Below, piece after piece: positions 1 through 7,707 of a stretch of DNA of 64,000 bases. Source of the DNA: Xanthobacter tagetidis (GTDB taxonomy: Bacteria; Pseudomonadota; Alphaproteobacteria; Rhizobiales; Xanthobacteraceae); the NCBI RefSeq assembly GCF_003667445.1, contig NZ_RCTF01000023.1:1-64000 (forward strand). The letters run 5' to 3'. Made by a program: the position numbers and the translations under genes. The first letter of the stretch is position 1, and every line of letters starts with the position of its first letter. The notes below the pieces were generated by a model that saw nothing but the letters and a program-made list of their open reading frames with translations, was not told the DNA's origin and did no database searches.

Positions 1-56
1 CGGCCTCAGGGTCCTCGCCGGACCCCCGGCCTGCCGGAGTAAACGGCCTCCCGCCC

Positions 57-91
57 GCGCCTGCGGAGCGTTAGGGGCGCTCCGCAGGCGC
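57..91. terminator. Perfect 14-bp hairpin beyond the first minus-strand gene
   Basis: Two perfect 14-base arms (57-70 and 78-91) enclose a 7-base loop. It lies about 120 bases beyond the stop of the minus-strand gene ending at 209, so it could end that transcript. No long T-run follows on either side, so termination is inferred from the stem alone. The rest of 1-208 shows nothing I can name. Confidence 0.4.
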
Positions 92-208
92 TCTCATTCC
101 AACACATCTCAAACAGACAAGCCGGAGCACGACGGCGGCTGGTGGGACCACCGCGCTCTTCAACTACCCTCGCTGCCTCCCCACTGTCCCCACCGCGCGC
201 GTTCAGCC

Positions 209-496
209 TCACGCCTCCACGGCGCGGAAGCCCATGGCGGCGCGCACGGGACGGCGGGCGGGGGCTTGCATGGCGAGGAGCCCGACGGCCTTCTGGCGGG
301 CGCGAAACATGCGCTCGAAGTGCGCCCAGGGGATCGCCGTGCAGGCCGGGCTGAAGAACGCCTCCCAGGCGGCTTCCGGCACCTTCTCCCCCGGCATCCG
401 CGCTTCTTCCGCGCGGGTGCGCGCGCGCACCGCGTGGGAGGCGGGGACGAACGGGCGATACTTGTTGCCGTCCTCGTATTCGTAGAAGCAGCACAT
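209..496 (-). CDS. Small hypothetical protein (95 aa)
   Basis: I do not recognise this family. The protein starts MCCFYEYEDGN and is rich in Arg and Ala; it has no signal peptide, membrane segment or known motif that I can see. The start at 496 is the only ATG near the front of the frame and has a GGGAG ribosome-binding sequence just upstream. It lies 23 bases downstream of the LVIVD-repeat gene on the same strand, so it is probably the last gene of the tct-associated operon. Two adjacent Cys at residues 2-3 are a notable feature. Confidence 0.55.
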   Translation of the reverse strand: MCCFYEYEDGNKYRPFVPASHAVRARTRAEEARMPGEKVPEAAWEAFFSPACTAIPWAHFERMFRARQKAVGLLAMQAPARRPVRAAMGFRAVEA

Positions 497-519
497 GGCC
501 GGGCTCCCTCCCGCGCGTC

Positions 520-1635
520 TCAGGCGCGCTTGAGGATGTGCATGCCGCGGTTGCGGTCGAGGACATACATGAGGCCCGCCTCGGTGAGGAAGACGTCGTT
601 GGTGCCCGGCCGATCGAAGCCCTCGGGCGCGTCGGGCACGAAATAGGCCACCTCCTTCGGCGCGTGGGGGTTCTTCACGTCCACCACGCGCAGGCCGTAG
701 GCGAACCACGCGACCGGGATCTCGGTGCCGTAGACCTGCTCGGCCGGCTGATGGCAGCCGGTGAATTCCGGCATGTTCACGTCCTGGAGCCCCTCGATCT
801 GATAGGTGGAGAGGATGGTGGGGTATTCCTCCTCGGTGATGTCCACCAGCCACATGAAGGGCGGCGGCGAGGGCTTGGTCTTGCGCACGTCCTCGTCCGC
901 CACCAGCAGGATGTCGCGCCCCGCGAGCTTGAACGGCAGGGGCAATGCGGTGTGGGTCGGGTGGGTGAAGGGCGGATTGTAGCGCAGGCGCGAGATCAGC
1001 TTCGGCTGCGACATGTCCTCGATGTCGAGGATCGCCATGCCCGCATGCCAGTAGGCGACATAGAGCCGGTTGCCCCGGCGCATGACGTGGTGGCACCAGG
1101 TCATGCGGTAGCCCTCGTCCGGCGTCTCGCCGCCCGCCACCCACTGGCCCGGCATCCACCAGCGGCCCACCTCCTTCGGGTTGGCCGGGTCTTCGAGGTC
1201 GAGGATCATCATGATGTTGAGGTGATAACCCTCCACCTCCGGGGTGATGTAGGCGTAGCGCCCGTCGAAATCGAAGCGGTGCACGCCGGTGCCGGCGGTC
1301 TTCCAGAAGGCGATCTGCTTCGGATTGGCCGGGTCCTTCACGTCGTAGATGGCGAGGCCGCCCTGGAAGTTCTCGTCGAGGATGTAGGGCGGCGGGCACT
1401 CCCAGTTCACCAGCATGATGTCGTTCTCCACCCGCACCTTGTGCGAGTGCACCCCCTTGGGGATGGCGATGTGGTGCACCTGGCGCGGGTTCCGCGGGTC
1501 GGAGATGTCGACGATGGTGGTGCCGTGGGGCGCGTCCATGTGGGCGATGTAGCAGTAGTCGCCCTTCACATAGACTTGTCCGCCGCCCGGGCAGTCGAAA
1601 TAGGACAGGACCTCCAGACCCTTGATCTCAGCCAT
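520..1635 (-). CDS. LVIVD repeat beta-propeller protein
   Basis: A 371-aa protein with six clear copies of the LVIVD-type blade motif, a hydrophobic strand ending in D followed by a DPxNPxxV-like turn: TTIVDISDPRNP, LAIYDVKDPANP, MMILDLEDPANP, MAILDIEDMSQP, MWLVDITEEEYP and LRVVDVKNPHAP. Such repeats fold as a beta-propeller. No signal peptide is visible, so it is probably cytoplasmic. Many conserved His occur around the repeats (for example VHSHKV and CHHVM), which could bind metal, but this is inference. It sits 54 bases after tctA on the same strand and probably belongs to the same transcript. Its biochemical role is unknown; a link to the acid imported by the Tct system is a guess from context. 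Confidence 0.8.
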   Translation of the reverse strand: MAEIKGLEVLSYFDCPGGGQVYVKGDYCYIAHMDAPHGTTIVDISDPRNPRQVHHIAIPKGVHSHKVRVENDIMLVNWECPPPYILDENFQGGLAIYDVKDPANPKQIAFWKTAGTGVHRFDFDGRYAYITPEVEGYHLNIMMILDLEDPANPKEVGRWWMPGQWVAGGETPDEGYRMTWCHHVMRRGNRLYVAYWHAGMAILDIEDMSQPKLISRLRYNPPFTHPTHTALPLPFKLAGRDILLVADEDVRKTKPSPPPFMWLVDITEEEYPTILSTYQIEGLQDVNMPEFTGCHQPAEQVYGTEIPVAWFAYGLRVVDVKNPHAPKEVAYFVPDAPEGFDRPGTNDVFLTEAGLMYVLDRNRGMHILKRA

Positions 1636-1689
1636 TTGAACGTCACTCCGGGCAGTTCTTGATGTTGGTCGAAGAAGAAAGCGGCGGCG

Positions 1690-3195
1690 CTAGTCGAGCG
1701 CCGCACCGGCCGGCAGGCGCCGGCGCCACTTGAAGAGGGCGTTGCCGGCGAACAGCAGCATCAGCGCCGCCACCACGCCGACGCAGATCGGCCGCGTCAG
1801 GATCAGCCCCCACTCGCCGTTGGCGAGGAACATGGTCTGGCGCAGGCTCTTCTCGATCATCGGCCCGAGCACGAGGGCGATGACCAGCGGCGAGGGGTCC
1901 ACCTTGAGCTTGCGCAGCCCGTAGCCGAGGGCGCCGGCGATCACCATGATCCAGATGTCGAGCAGGCTGTTGTTGATGGAATAGGTGCCCACCAGGCACA
2001 GGATCATCACCATCGCCGCCAGCACGTTCTGCGGCAGCTTCAGCACCGAGACGAAGACGTGCACCAGCGGCAGGTTGAGCACCAGCAGCAGCAGGTTGCC
2101 GATATACATGCTGGCGATCACGCCCCAGAACACGTCCGGCGCGTTGAGCATGAACATCGGTCCCGGCTGCACGCCGTGGATCACCAGCGCCGCGAGCAGC
2201 ATGGCGGTGGCGGGCGAAAACGCGATGCCGAGCGCGAACATGGGCACCATGGCGCCGGCGGTGGCCGAATTGTTGGCGCTCTCCGGCCCCGCCACGCCCT
2301 CGATGGCGCCGTGGCCGAAGCGCTCCGGCGTGCGCGAGAGGCGCTTCTCCACCCGGTAGGACAGGAAGGAGGAGACCACCGTCGCCGGCCCCGGCACGAG
2401 CCCGATCAGGAAGCCCAGCACGCTGCCGCGCATGATGGGCCAGAACGACATCTTCGCCTCCAGCCAGGAGGGGACGAGATCGCGGAAGCGCACCTTGGTG
2501 AGGCGCGCCTTCTGCTCGCCCTCCTCCATCATCGTGAGCACCTCGGCGATGCCGTAGAGGCCCATGATGACCGGCACGAGGTCGATGCCCTGGGCGAGCT
2601 GGGTGAAGCCGAAGGTGAAGCGCTGGGTGCCGGTGATCGGGTCGATGCCCACCGTGGAGATGGCAAGCCCCAGCCCCACCATGATGAAGGCGATGTGGAA
2701 CGGGTTGGTGGAGAGCCCGCACAGGAAGACGAGGCCCGCCGCCGCCAGCACGAAGTATTCCGGCGGCCCGAACCGGAGCGCGAGCTCCGCCAGCCCCGGC
2801 CCCACCAGCATGATGCCGACGATGCCGAGCGTGCCGGCGACGAAGGAGCCGATGGCGGCGATGGCGAGCGCGGGGCCGGGCCGGCCCTTCTTCGCCATCT
2901 GGTAGCCGTCGACGGCGGTCATGACCGAGGCCGCCTCGCCCGGCACGTTGAGCAGGATGGCGGTGGTGGAGCCGCCATACATGGAGCCGTAATAGATGCC
3001 CGCCAGCATGATGATGGCGGCCTCCGGCGGCATCGCGAAGGTGAGCGGGATGAGCAGTGCCATGCCCGCATTGGGGCCGATGCCCGGCAGCACGCCCACC
3101 AGCGAGCCGAGCAGCACGCCGATGAAGCAGGCGAGCAGGTTGGCGGGCAGCGCCGCGACCGAGAAGCCGTGCGCGAGGCCGGCGATCATTTCCAT
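1690..3195 (-). CDS. tctA: Tripartite tricarboxylate transporter, large permease TctA
   Basis: A 501-aa integral membrane protein of the TctA family, the large permease of the tripartite tricarboxylate transporter. The family signature is present near residues 60-100: GSMYGGSTTAILLNVPGE followed by DGYQMAKKGRPGPAL. Hydrophobic segments run through the length, consistent with about 10-12 helices in the inner membrane. It works with the small permease encoded directly upstream (3230-3661) and the periplasmic binding protein encoded at 3663-4628, using the ion gradient to import a carboxylate. The substrate cannot be read from sequence. A GGGAGG-type ribosome site precedes the start at 3195. Confidence 0.93.
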   Translation of the reverse strand: MEMIAGLAHGFSVAALPANLLACFIGVLLGSLVGVLPGIGPNAGMALLIPLTFAMPPEAAIIMLAGIYYGSMYGGSTTAILLNVPGEAASVMTAVDGYQMAKKGRPGPALAIAAIGSFVAGTLGIVGIMLVGPGLAELALRFGPPEYFVLAAAGLVFLCGLSTNPFHIAFIMVGLGLAISTVGIDPITGTQRFTFGFTQLAQGIDLVPVIMGLYGIAEVLTMMEEGEQKARLTKVRFRDLVPSWLEAKMSFWPIMRGSVLGFLIGLVPGPATVVSSFLSYRVEKRLSRTPERFGHGAIEGVAGPESANNSATAGAMVPMFALGIAFSPATAMLLAALVIHGVQPGPMFMLNAPDVFWGVIASMYIGNLLLLVLNLPLVHVFVSVLKLPQNVLAAMVMILCLVGTYSINNSLLDIWIMVIAGALGYGLRKLKVDPSPLVIALVLGPMIEKSLRQTMFLANGEWGLILTRPICVGVVAALMLLFAGNALFKWRRRLPAGAALD

Positions 3196-3229
3196 GGCCG
3201 CGCCTCCCGCGGGTGCCGATGGCGCGCGC

Positions 3230-3661
3230 TCATGAGAACAGGCTCCCCGCCGGAAGGGTGAGGCCGAGCAGCGGCACGAAGATCGCCCAGGTCACCAGCG
3301 CCAGCGCGCCGCCGATGGCGAGGCTCGCGCGCCAGGAGGTGCCGAACAGCCGCAGCGCCGCCACGCACAGCAGCACCGCGCTGGCGAGATAGCCGAGCAC
3401 CGGCAGCAGCGCGCAGAAGGCGAACAGGCCGGCGAGCGTCGCCGCCACTTTCGCGAGGCCGAGGCGCGAGGTGGGCTCCAGATGGAGCACGCCGCGCGCG
3501 AACACCGCGACCGCGCCGCTGGCGATCAGCAGCACGCCGACCGCCACCGGGAAGAAGCCCGCGCCCGGCCCCGCCAGCGTGTGCATGGGAAGCTGGGCCG
3601 CCAGTGCGAGATAGAGCGCGCCGAACAGGAGGATGCCGACGCCGAGCAGCCGGGTCGCCAT
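3230..3661 (-). CDS. tctB: Tripartite tricarboxylate transporter, small permease TctB
   Basis: A 143-aa membrane protein with four predicted hydrophobic helices, the normal size and shape of the TctB small permease. It lies between tctA and the binding-protein gene. Its start codon is only two bases from the stop of the upstream binding-protein gene, so the three are translated from one message. It pairs with TctA in the inner membrane. Assignment rests mainly on size, hydrophobicity and position, because TctB sequences are poorly conserved. Confidence 0.85.
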   Translation of the reverse strand: MATRLLGVGILLFGALYLALAAQLPMHTLAGPGAGFFPVAVGVLLIASGAVAVFARGVLHLEPTSRLGLAKVAATLAGLFAFCALLPVLGYLASAVLLCVAALRLFGTSWRASLAIGGALALVTWAIFVPLLGLTLPAGSLFS

Positions 3662-3662
3662 C

Positions 3663-4628
3663 TTACTTCTTCAGCAGGCCGAGCTTGTCCAGAAGCGCCG
3701 TATGCTCCTTGAACTCCTTATCGAAGAAGGCCGCGAGCTTGGCGCTGTCCATGTAGTTGACCTCGATCTCGCGCGCCTTGGCGAAATCCTGGAACGCCTT
3801 GTCCTCCACAGCCGCGCGGATCGCCTTGGCGTAGAAGTCGGTGACGCCCGCCGGCAGGCCCTTGGGACCGAAGAAGGAGAAGGAGAGGTTCACGCCGATG
3901 TCGTAGCCCAGCTCCTTGAAGGTCGGCACGTCCGGATAGAACGGGCTGCGCGCCGGCTGGAACACCGCGAGGATGCGGATGCGCCCGGCATTGGTGAGCT
4001 GGCGTCCCTCGCCGGGATTGATGACGAGCGTGTCCACATGGCCGCCGAGCAGCGCGGCCGAGCCTTCCGCCCAGCCGGAGAACGGCACGTGCACCACGTC
4101 GATGCCGGAGGCCGCCTGGAGCTGGGCGAGGTTGAGATGGGCCGCGGTGCCGATGCCGGACGTGCCGAAGCGCAGCTTGGCGGGAGACGCCTTCGCCGCC
4201 GCCATCAACTCCTTGATGTCCTTCCACGGCGCATCGCCGCGCACCGCCAGCAGCTGGTAGTAGGTGACGGTGTTGGCGATCGCCGTATAGTCCTGCGGCC
4301 CCTTGTAGGGCAGCGCGTTCATCTGCGGCTGGTCGAGCAGGGCCGGGGTCGGCGCGAGGCCGATCACGGTGCCGTCCGGCTTGCCCTGGACCACCTCGGT
4401 GACGCCGATGGAGCCGCCCGCGCCGGTGCGGTTGATGACCGCGATGCCGCCGGGAAGCTGGCCCTTGATCTTCTCCGCCACCGCGCGGGCGGTGAGGTCG
4501 TTGAGCCCGCCGACGGTGAACGGAACGATCACCGTCACCGCGCCCGAGGGCGCCTGCGCCGCGGCGGGCGCGGCGAAGCTGGTGAAGGCGGCGAGCATCG
4601 CCAAGGCGGGAAGCAAGGTCTTGCGCAT
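3663..4628 (-). CDS. Tct/Bug family periplasmic substrate-binding protein
   Basis: A 321-aa solute receptor of the Bug/TctC family. Residues 1-25 form a clear Sec signal peptide ending in APAAAQA. The mature part begins with the typical VTVIVPFTVGGLNDLTARAVAEKI stretch, and the usual NRTGAGGSIG and P-T-L-L segments follow. It captures a small carboxylate in the periplasm and passes it to TctAB. It is the first transporter gene after the GntR regulator (50 bases apart), so it probably heads the operon. The family binds many ligands, such as tricarboxylates, aromatic acids and amino acids, so I do not name one. Confidence 0.9.
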   Translation of the reverse strand: MRKTLLPALAMLAAFTSFAAPAAAQAPSGAVTVIVPFTVGGLNDLTARAVAEKIKGQLPGGIAVINRTGAGGSIGVTEVVQGKPDGTVIGLAPTPALLDQPQMNALPYKGPQDYTAIANTVTYYQLLAVRGDAPWKDIKELMAAAKASPAKLRFGTSGIGTAAHLNLAQLQAASGIDVVHVPFSGWAEGSAALLGGHVDTLVINPGEGRQLTNAGRIRILAVFQPARSPFYPDVPTFKELGYDIGVNLSFSFFGPKGLPAGVTDFYAKAIRAAVEDKAFQDFAKAREIEVNYMDSAKLAAFFDKEFKEHTALLDKLGLLKK

Positions 4629-4678
4629 GACGACCCCTCTGTCTGGTGCGTCGTTGATCCGGAAAGGTTTCGCGGTTC

Positions 4679-5437
4679 TCAGTCTGCCGCCGAGATGCCG
4701 CTCAGATTGACGACGAACCGCGTGCGGTTCGCCGGATAGAACGCGAGGCTCAGGATCACCGGCCGGCCGGCCGCATCCACATAGGTGCGGTCGCCTTCCA
4801 GCACCGGCGCGCCGACCGGGATGCCGAGCAGCGGCGCGAAACGCGGATCGGCGAGTGTCGCGGCGATGGTCTGCACCACGTTCGCGATCTCGATGCCGGC
4901 CACCTCCTTCACCACCTCGCCGAGCGTGTGGCGCTCCAGCAGCGCGATGTTCTTGAGGACGGTGTCGCCCACCTGCCGGGGCAGGTAGGCGGAGATGAAG
5001 ATCACCGGCTCCCCGTCCGAAAAGCCGACCCGATCGATGGCCACCACCTGCGCGCCGACCGGCACGCCGAGGATGCCCGCCACATGCGGCGTCGCCGGCG
5101 CATGCCCGGCGAACTCGACCTGGGCGAAGCCCTTGGGCTGGTCCCTCAGGAGGGATTGCAGCAACTGGCTCGGCTTCGCATCCGTCCGCTTGACGCGCGG
5201 CCCCCGATAGAAGGTGCCGCGTCCCCTGTGCCTGCTGATGATCCCCTCGTCCGCCAGAAGGGAGAGGGCCGTCCTTATGGTGATAACGCTGACGCCGAAC
5301 TCCTTGCAGAACGCGTCCTCGGTCGGAAGCTGGTCTCCGACCGCATATTCGCGCTCAAGACGAGACTCGATGACCGATTTAATCATCGAGTACTTGGGAA
5401 TGACCACATCCATCGTCTTCAGCGTAAGAAACAGCAT
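4679..5437 (-). CDS. GntR/HutC family transcriptional regulator
   Basis: A 252-aa regulator. The N-terminal winged helix-turn-helix (about residues 15-80) has the GntR pattern: GDQLPTEDAFCKEFGVSVITI and then LSLLADEGIISRHRGRGTF. The remainder (about 100-240) is a UTRA ligand-binding domain, ending in the family-typical YPANRTRFVVNLSG. It stands at the front of the tct operon and probably controls it in response to the imported acid. The start is uncertain: the longest form begins at 5437, while ATG at 5413 gives a normal shorter N-terminus. A short palindrome overlaps the upstream start. Confidence 0.9.
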   Translation of the reverse strand: MLFLTLKTMDVVIPKYSMIKSVIESRLEREYAVGDQLPTEDAFCKEFGVSVITIRTALSLLADEGIISRHRGRGTFYRGPRVKRTDAKPSQLLQSLLRDQPKGFAQVEFAGHAPATPHVAGILGVPVGAQVVAIDRVGFSDGEPVIFISAYLPRQVGDTVLKNIALLERHTLGEVVKEVAGIEIANVVQTIAATLADPRFAPLLGIPVGAPVLEGDRTYVDAAGRPVILSLAFYPANRTRFVVNLSGISAAD

Positions 5438-5446
5438 AAACTTATG
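5435..5446. promoter_or_regulatory. Candidate GntR operator (CATAA-AC-TTATG)
   Basis: Perfect 5-base arms (5435-5439, 5442-5446) with a 2-base spacer form a short AT-rich palindrome in front of the regulator gene. GntR-family proteins commonly bind palindromes of this size. It overlaps the upstream of two possible start codons, a position suited to autoregulation. No second copy was found, so the call is tentative. Confidence 0.3.
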
Positions 5447-5483
5447 TCAATAGGTTTTTATGCAAGTTTTGCGTGCGATATAA

Positions 5484-5512
5484 AGTATCAACCCTATGGA
5501 AACGCGTTGCAA
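5484..5512 (-). promoter_or_regulatory. Candidate promoter for the GntR-tct operon
   Basis: On the minus strand TTGCAA (5512-5507), a 17-base spacer and GATACT (5489-5484) resemble -35 and -10 elements. They sit in the most AT-rich part of this end of the window, about 45 bases before the regulator's first possible start. The -10 matches only moderately. Confidence 0.3.
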
Positions 5513-5606
5513 TATAAGGATGTCGGCCGGCGCGGACCGGCGCATGCAACCGCCGGCGGCGCGGAATTTGAAACGGTGTTTTAGCTTGCTGCGGGCATTT
5601 GGGGCT

Positions 5607-5632
5607 GCGCGCCGGTCAGGCCGCCGGCGCGC
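5607..5632. terminator. GC-rich hairpin after the large catabolic operon
   Basis: Perfect 9-base arms (5607-5615 and 5624-5632) with an 8-base loop lie about 75 bases past the stop of the last catabolic gene at 5707. This could mark the 3' end of the 16-kb minus-strand operon. There is no T-run, so it may act as an RNA-end stabiliser rather than a terminator. The remaining bases between 5438 and 5706 contain no gene that I can support. Confidence 0.35.
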
Positions 5633-5706
5633 CGGGCCGCCGCGCGGCGAGACGCGCGGGCGGACGGAATAGGCCGCGGGGGCGGGAGAACGGCCGCGGC
5701 GGGCGG

Positions 5707-7707
5707 CTACTCCGCCGCGCCGCGCACCGGCCCGCCGGGCGCCGCCGGGAGGTCGGCATTGGCCTCGCCCAGCGCGCCGATGGCCGCGAGCGGCACCTCC
5801 GGCATGGCGGAGAAGCGGAACGGCGAGCGGAACAGCGGCCAGGTCTTGCCGTCCGCCCCCTCATAGAGCTGCACCGCGCCCGCGCCGACGATCGCCGGAT
5901 CGTTGCGGATCTCGGTGAGGGTGCGCACCGGCACGGCGGCGACGCCGCGCGCCGCCAGCGCCTCCACCAGCGCCGCGCGGGACATGCCGGCGGCTGCCTC
6001 GGCAAGATCGCCGAGGGCCAGGGCATCCGCGCCCGCCACCACGTGGCCGTCGGCGCAGCCGATCACGCAATGGGGCTGGGGCGCGGCGCCGTTCCACACC
6101 GTCTGGGTGAGGAACACCGACACGTCCTGCATGGCGAGATCGATGGCGCAGCCGCGCCCGGTGCGGCGGCGCTGCTCCAGCGCGCACAGGATGGCGAACA
6201 GGCCGGCGAGGCCGCCGCTCACGTCCGCCACCGAGATGCCGAGCTTCACCGGCAGCTCGCCGGCCCGGGTGATGTCCATCAGGCCCGACATGGCCTGCAC
6301 CACGGTGTCGAAGGCGGGCCGGCCGGGATAGGCCGAGAGCCCCCCGAACCCTGAGATTCCGCAATAGACGAGGCGCGGATTGAGCGCCGCCAGCGCCTGC
6401 GCATCGAAGCCGAGCCGCGCCAGCGAGCCGGGCTTCAGGTTCTCCACCAGCACGTCGGCGCGCGCGAGGAGCGCGGCGAAGGCCGCGCGGTCGCCGTCCG
6501 CGCGCAGGTCCAGCATCAGGCTGCGCTTGTTGGCGTTGTTGATGGTGAAGAAATAGCCCTGCCCGTCCTGGTGCGGCGGCCAGGCGCGCGAGGCCTCGCC
6601 GCCCGGCGGCTCGATCTTCAGCACCTCGGCGCCGAGCAGAGCGAGCTGCTTGGAGGCGACCGGCGCGGTCGTGTACTGGCCGATCTCCAGCACCAGCAGG
6701 CCGTCGAGCGGCCGGGCGCGCCGCCGCTCCGGCTCGGGCCGGCCGGGCGCGGGGGCGGCCGAGAAATCGGTGCGCACGAAGGAGAGCGGGCGCGGGCGCG
6801 GCCCGTGGGAGAGCGTGCCGCGCAGCGCGAGGTTCTCGTCGGTCGCAAGTCCGGCAATGTCGAGGATCGGCCCGGCTGCGAGGTTCGCGCCATTGAGCGC
6901 GGCGATGCAGTCCTTCACCGAGAGGGTCGAGGTCCAGGCCTCCACTTCGCGGTCCACCGCGTCGCACAGGGCGATGCGGTCGGCGAGCTTCGCGTAGGGG
7001 CCTTCCGCAAGTTCGGGCCGGCCCATGAGCTTGGTCAGCTTCACCCAGTGCTCGTCGGTGGCCGAGCACAGGAGGATCCAGCCATCGGCCGCCCGGTAGC
7101 TGTTCCACGGCACCGCCATGGGGTGGCGGTTGCCGGACCGCTGCGGCGTGCGGCCGGCGAACACCAGCGGCAGGAAGGTGGACTGGTTGTTGAGCCCGCA
7201 ATCCACCAGCTTCAGGCCGATCTCCTGGCCCGCGCCGGTGGCGGCGCGGGTGCGCCAGGCGGCAAGGATGCCGGAGGCCGCGAGCATGCCGGCCTGGATC
7301 TCCACCACCGCGCCGCCGCAGATCACCGGCGGGCCGCCGGGGACGCCGGTGATGTCGGAAATCCCGGTCACGGCCTGGAGGAACGGCTCGGTCCAGTGGC
7401 CGTGGGCCGGGTCGCCGTCCACCGTGATGTCGCACACGATCTGCTCCGCCCGCCGGGGTGGCAGAGGCGGCGTGTCGGCGCGGTCGGACGAGACCAGGAT
7501 GACGTTGGCCCGCGCGAAGGCGTCGGCCCGCGCCTGCGGCGTGTCGGCCACCCGCTCCTTGAACGCGCCGAAGCAATCGGCCCCGGCATCGCCGAACGCC
7601 GCGACCTGCGCACCCACCTGGGCGAGCAGGCTGCCGCAGGCGCGCACCGCCGGCCGGCAGCCCCATTCGAGCACCACCAGGTCGCGGAACGGCGTGGTAA
7701 TCGTCAT
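5707..7707 (-). CDS. Tandem (double-domain) family III CoA-transferase
   Basis: A 666-aa protein made of two CaiB/BaiF family III CoA-transferase domains (about 1-325 and 333-650); ordinary members have one domain of about 400 aa. The C-terminal domain has the full pattern, including the catalytic Asp (about D495) in the GISVADVSGGLAGL stretch. In the N-terminal domain the aligned stretch (CGGAVVEIQAGML) has Glu (about E136) in place of Asp, and its Rossmann part is divergent. I infer that one half is catalytic and the other structural or altered. It would move CoA between acids. It overlaps the MmgE/PrpD gene upstream by 4 bases and closes the operon. Confidence 0.88.
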   Translation of the reverse strand: MTITTPFRDLVVLEWGCRPAVRACGSLLAQVGAQVAAFGDAGADCFGAFKERVADTPQARADAFARANVILVSSDRADTPPLPPRRAEQIVCDITVDGDPAHGHWTEPFLQAVTGISDITGVPGGPPVICGGAVVEIQAGMLAASGILAAWRTRAATGAGQEIGLKLVDCGLNNQSTFLPLVFAGRTPQRSGNRHPMAVPWNSYRAADGWILLCSATDEHWVKLTKLMGRPELAEGPYAKLADRIALCDAVDREVEAWTSTLSVKDCIAALNGANLAAGPILDIAGLATDENLALRGTLSHGPRPRPLSFVRTDFSAAPAPGRPEPERRRARPLDGLLVLEIGQYTTAPVASKQLALLGAEVLKIEPPGGEASRAWPPHQDGQGYFFTINNANKRSLMLDLRADGDRAAFAALLARADVLVENLKPGSLARLGFDAQALAALNPRLVYCGISGFGGLSAYPGRPAFDTVVQAMSGLMDITRAGELPVKLGISVADVSGGLAGLFAILCALEQRRRTGRGCAIDLAMQDVSVFLTQTVWNGAAPQPHCVIGCADGHVVAGADALALGDLAEAAAGMSRAALVEALAARGVAAVPVRTLTEIRNDPAIVGAGAVQLYEGADGKTWPLFRSPFRFSAMPEVPLAAIGALGEANADLPAAPGGPVRGAAE

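Noticed and set aside
5443..5448. TTGACA on the minus strand as a -35 for the GntR gene
   Set aside because: A matching -10 at 17 bases is poor, and the transcript would begin inside or after the start codon; the upstream TTGCAA/GATACT pair fits better.
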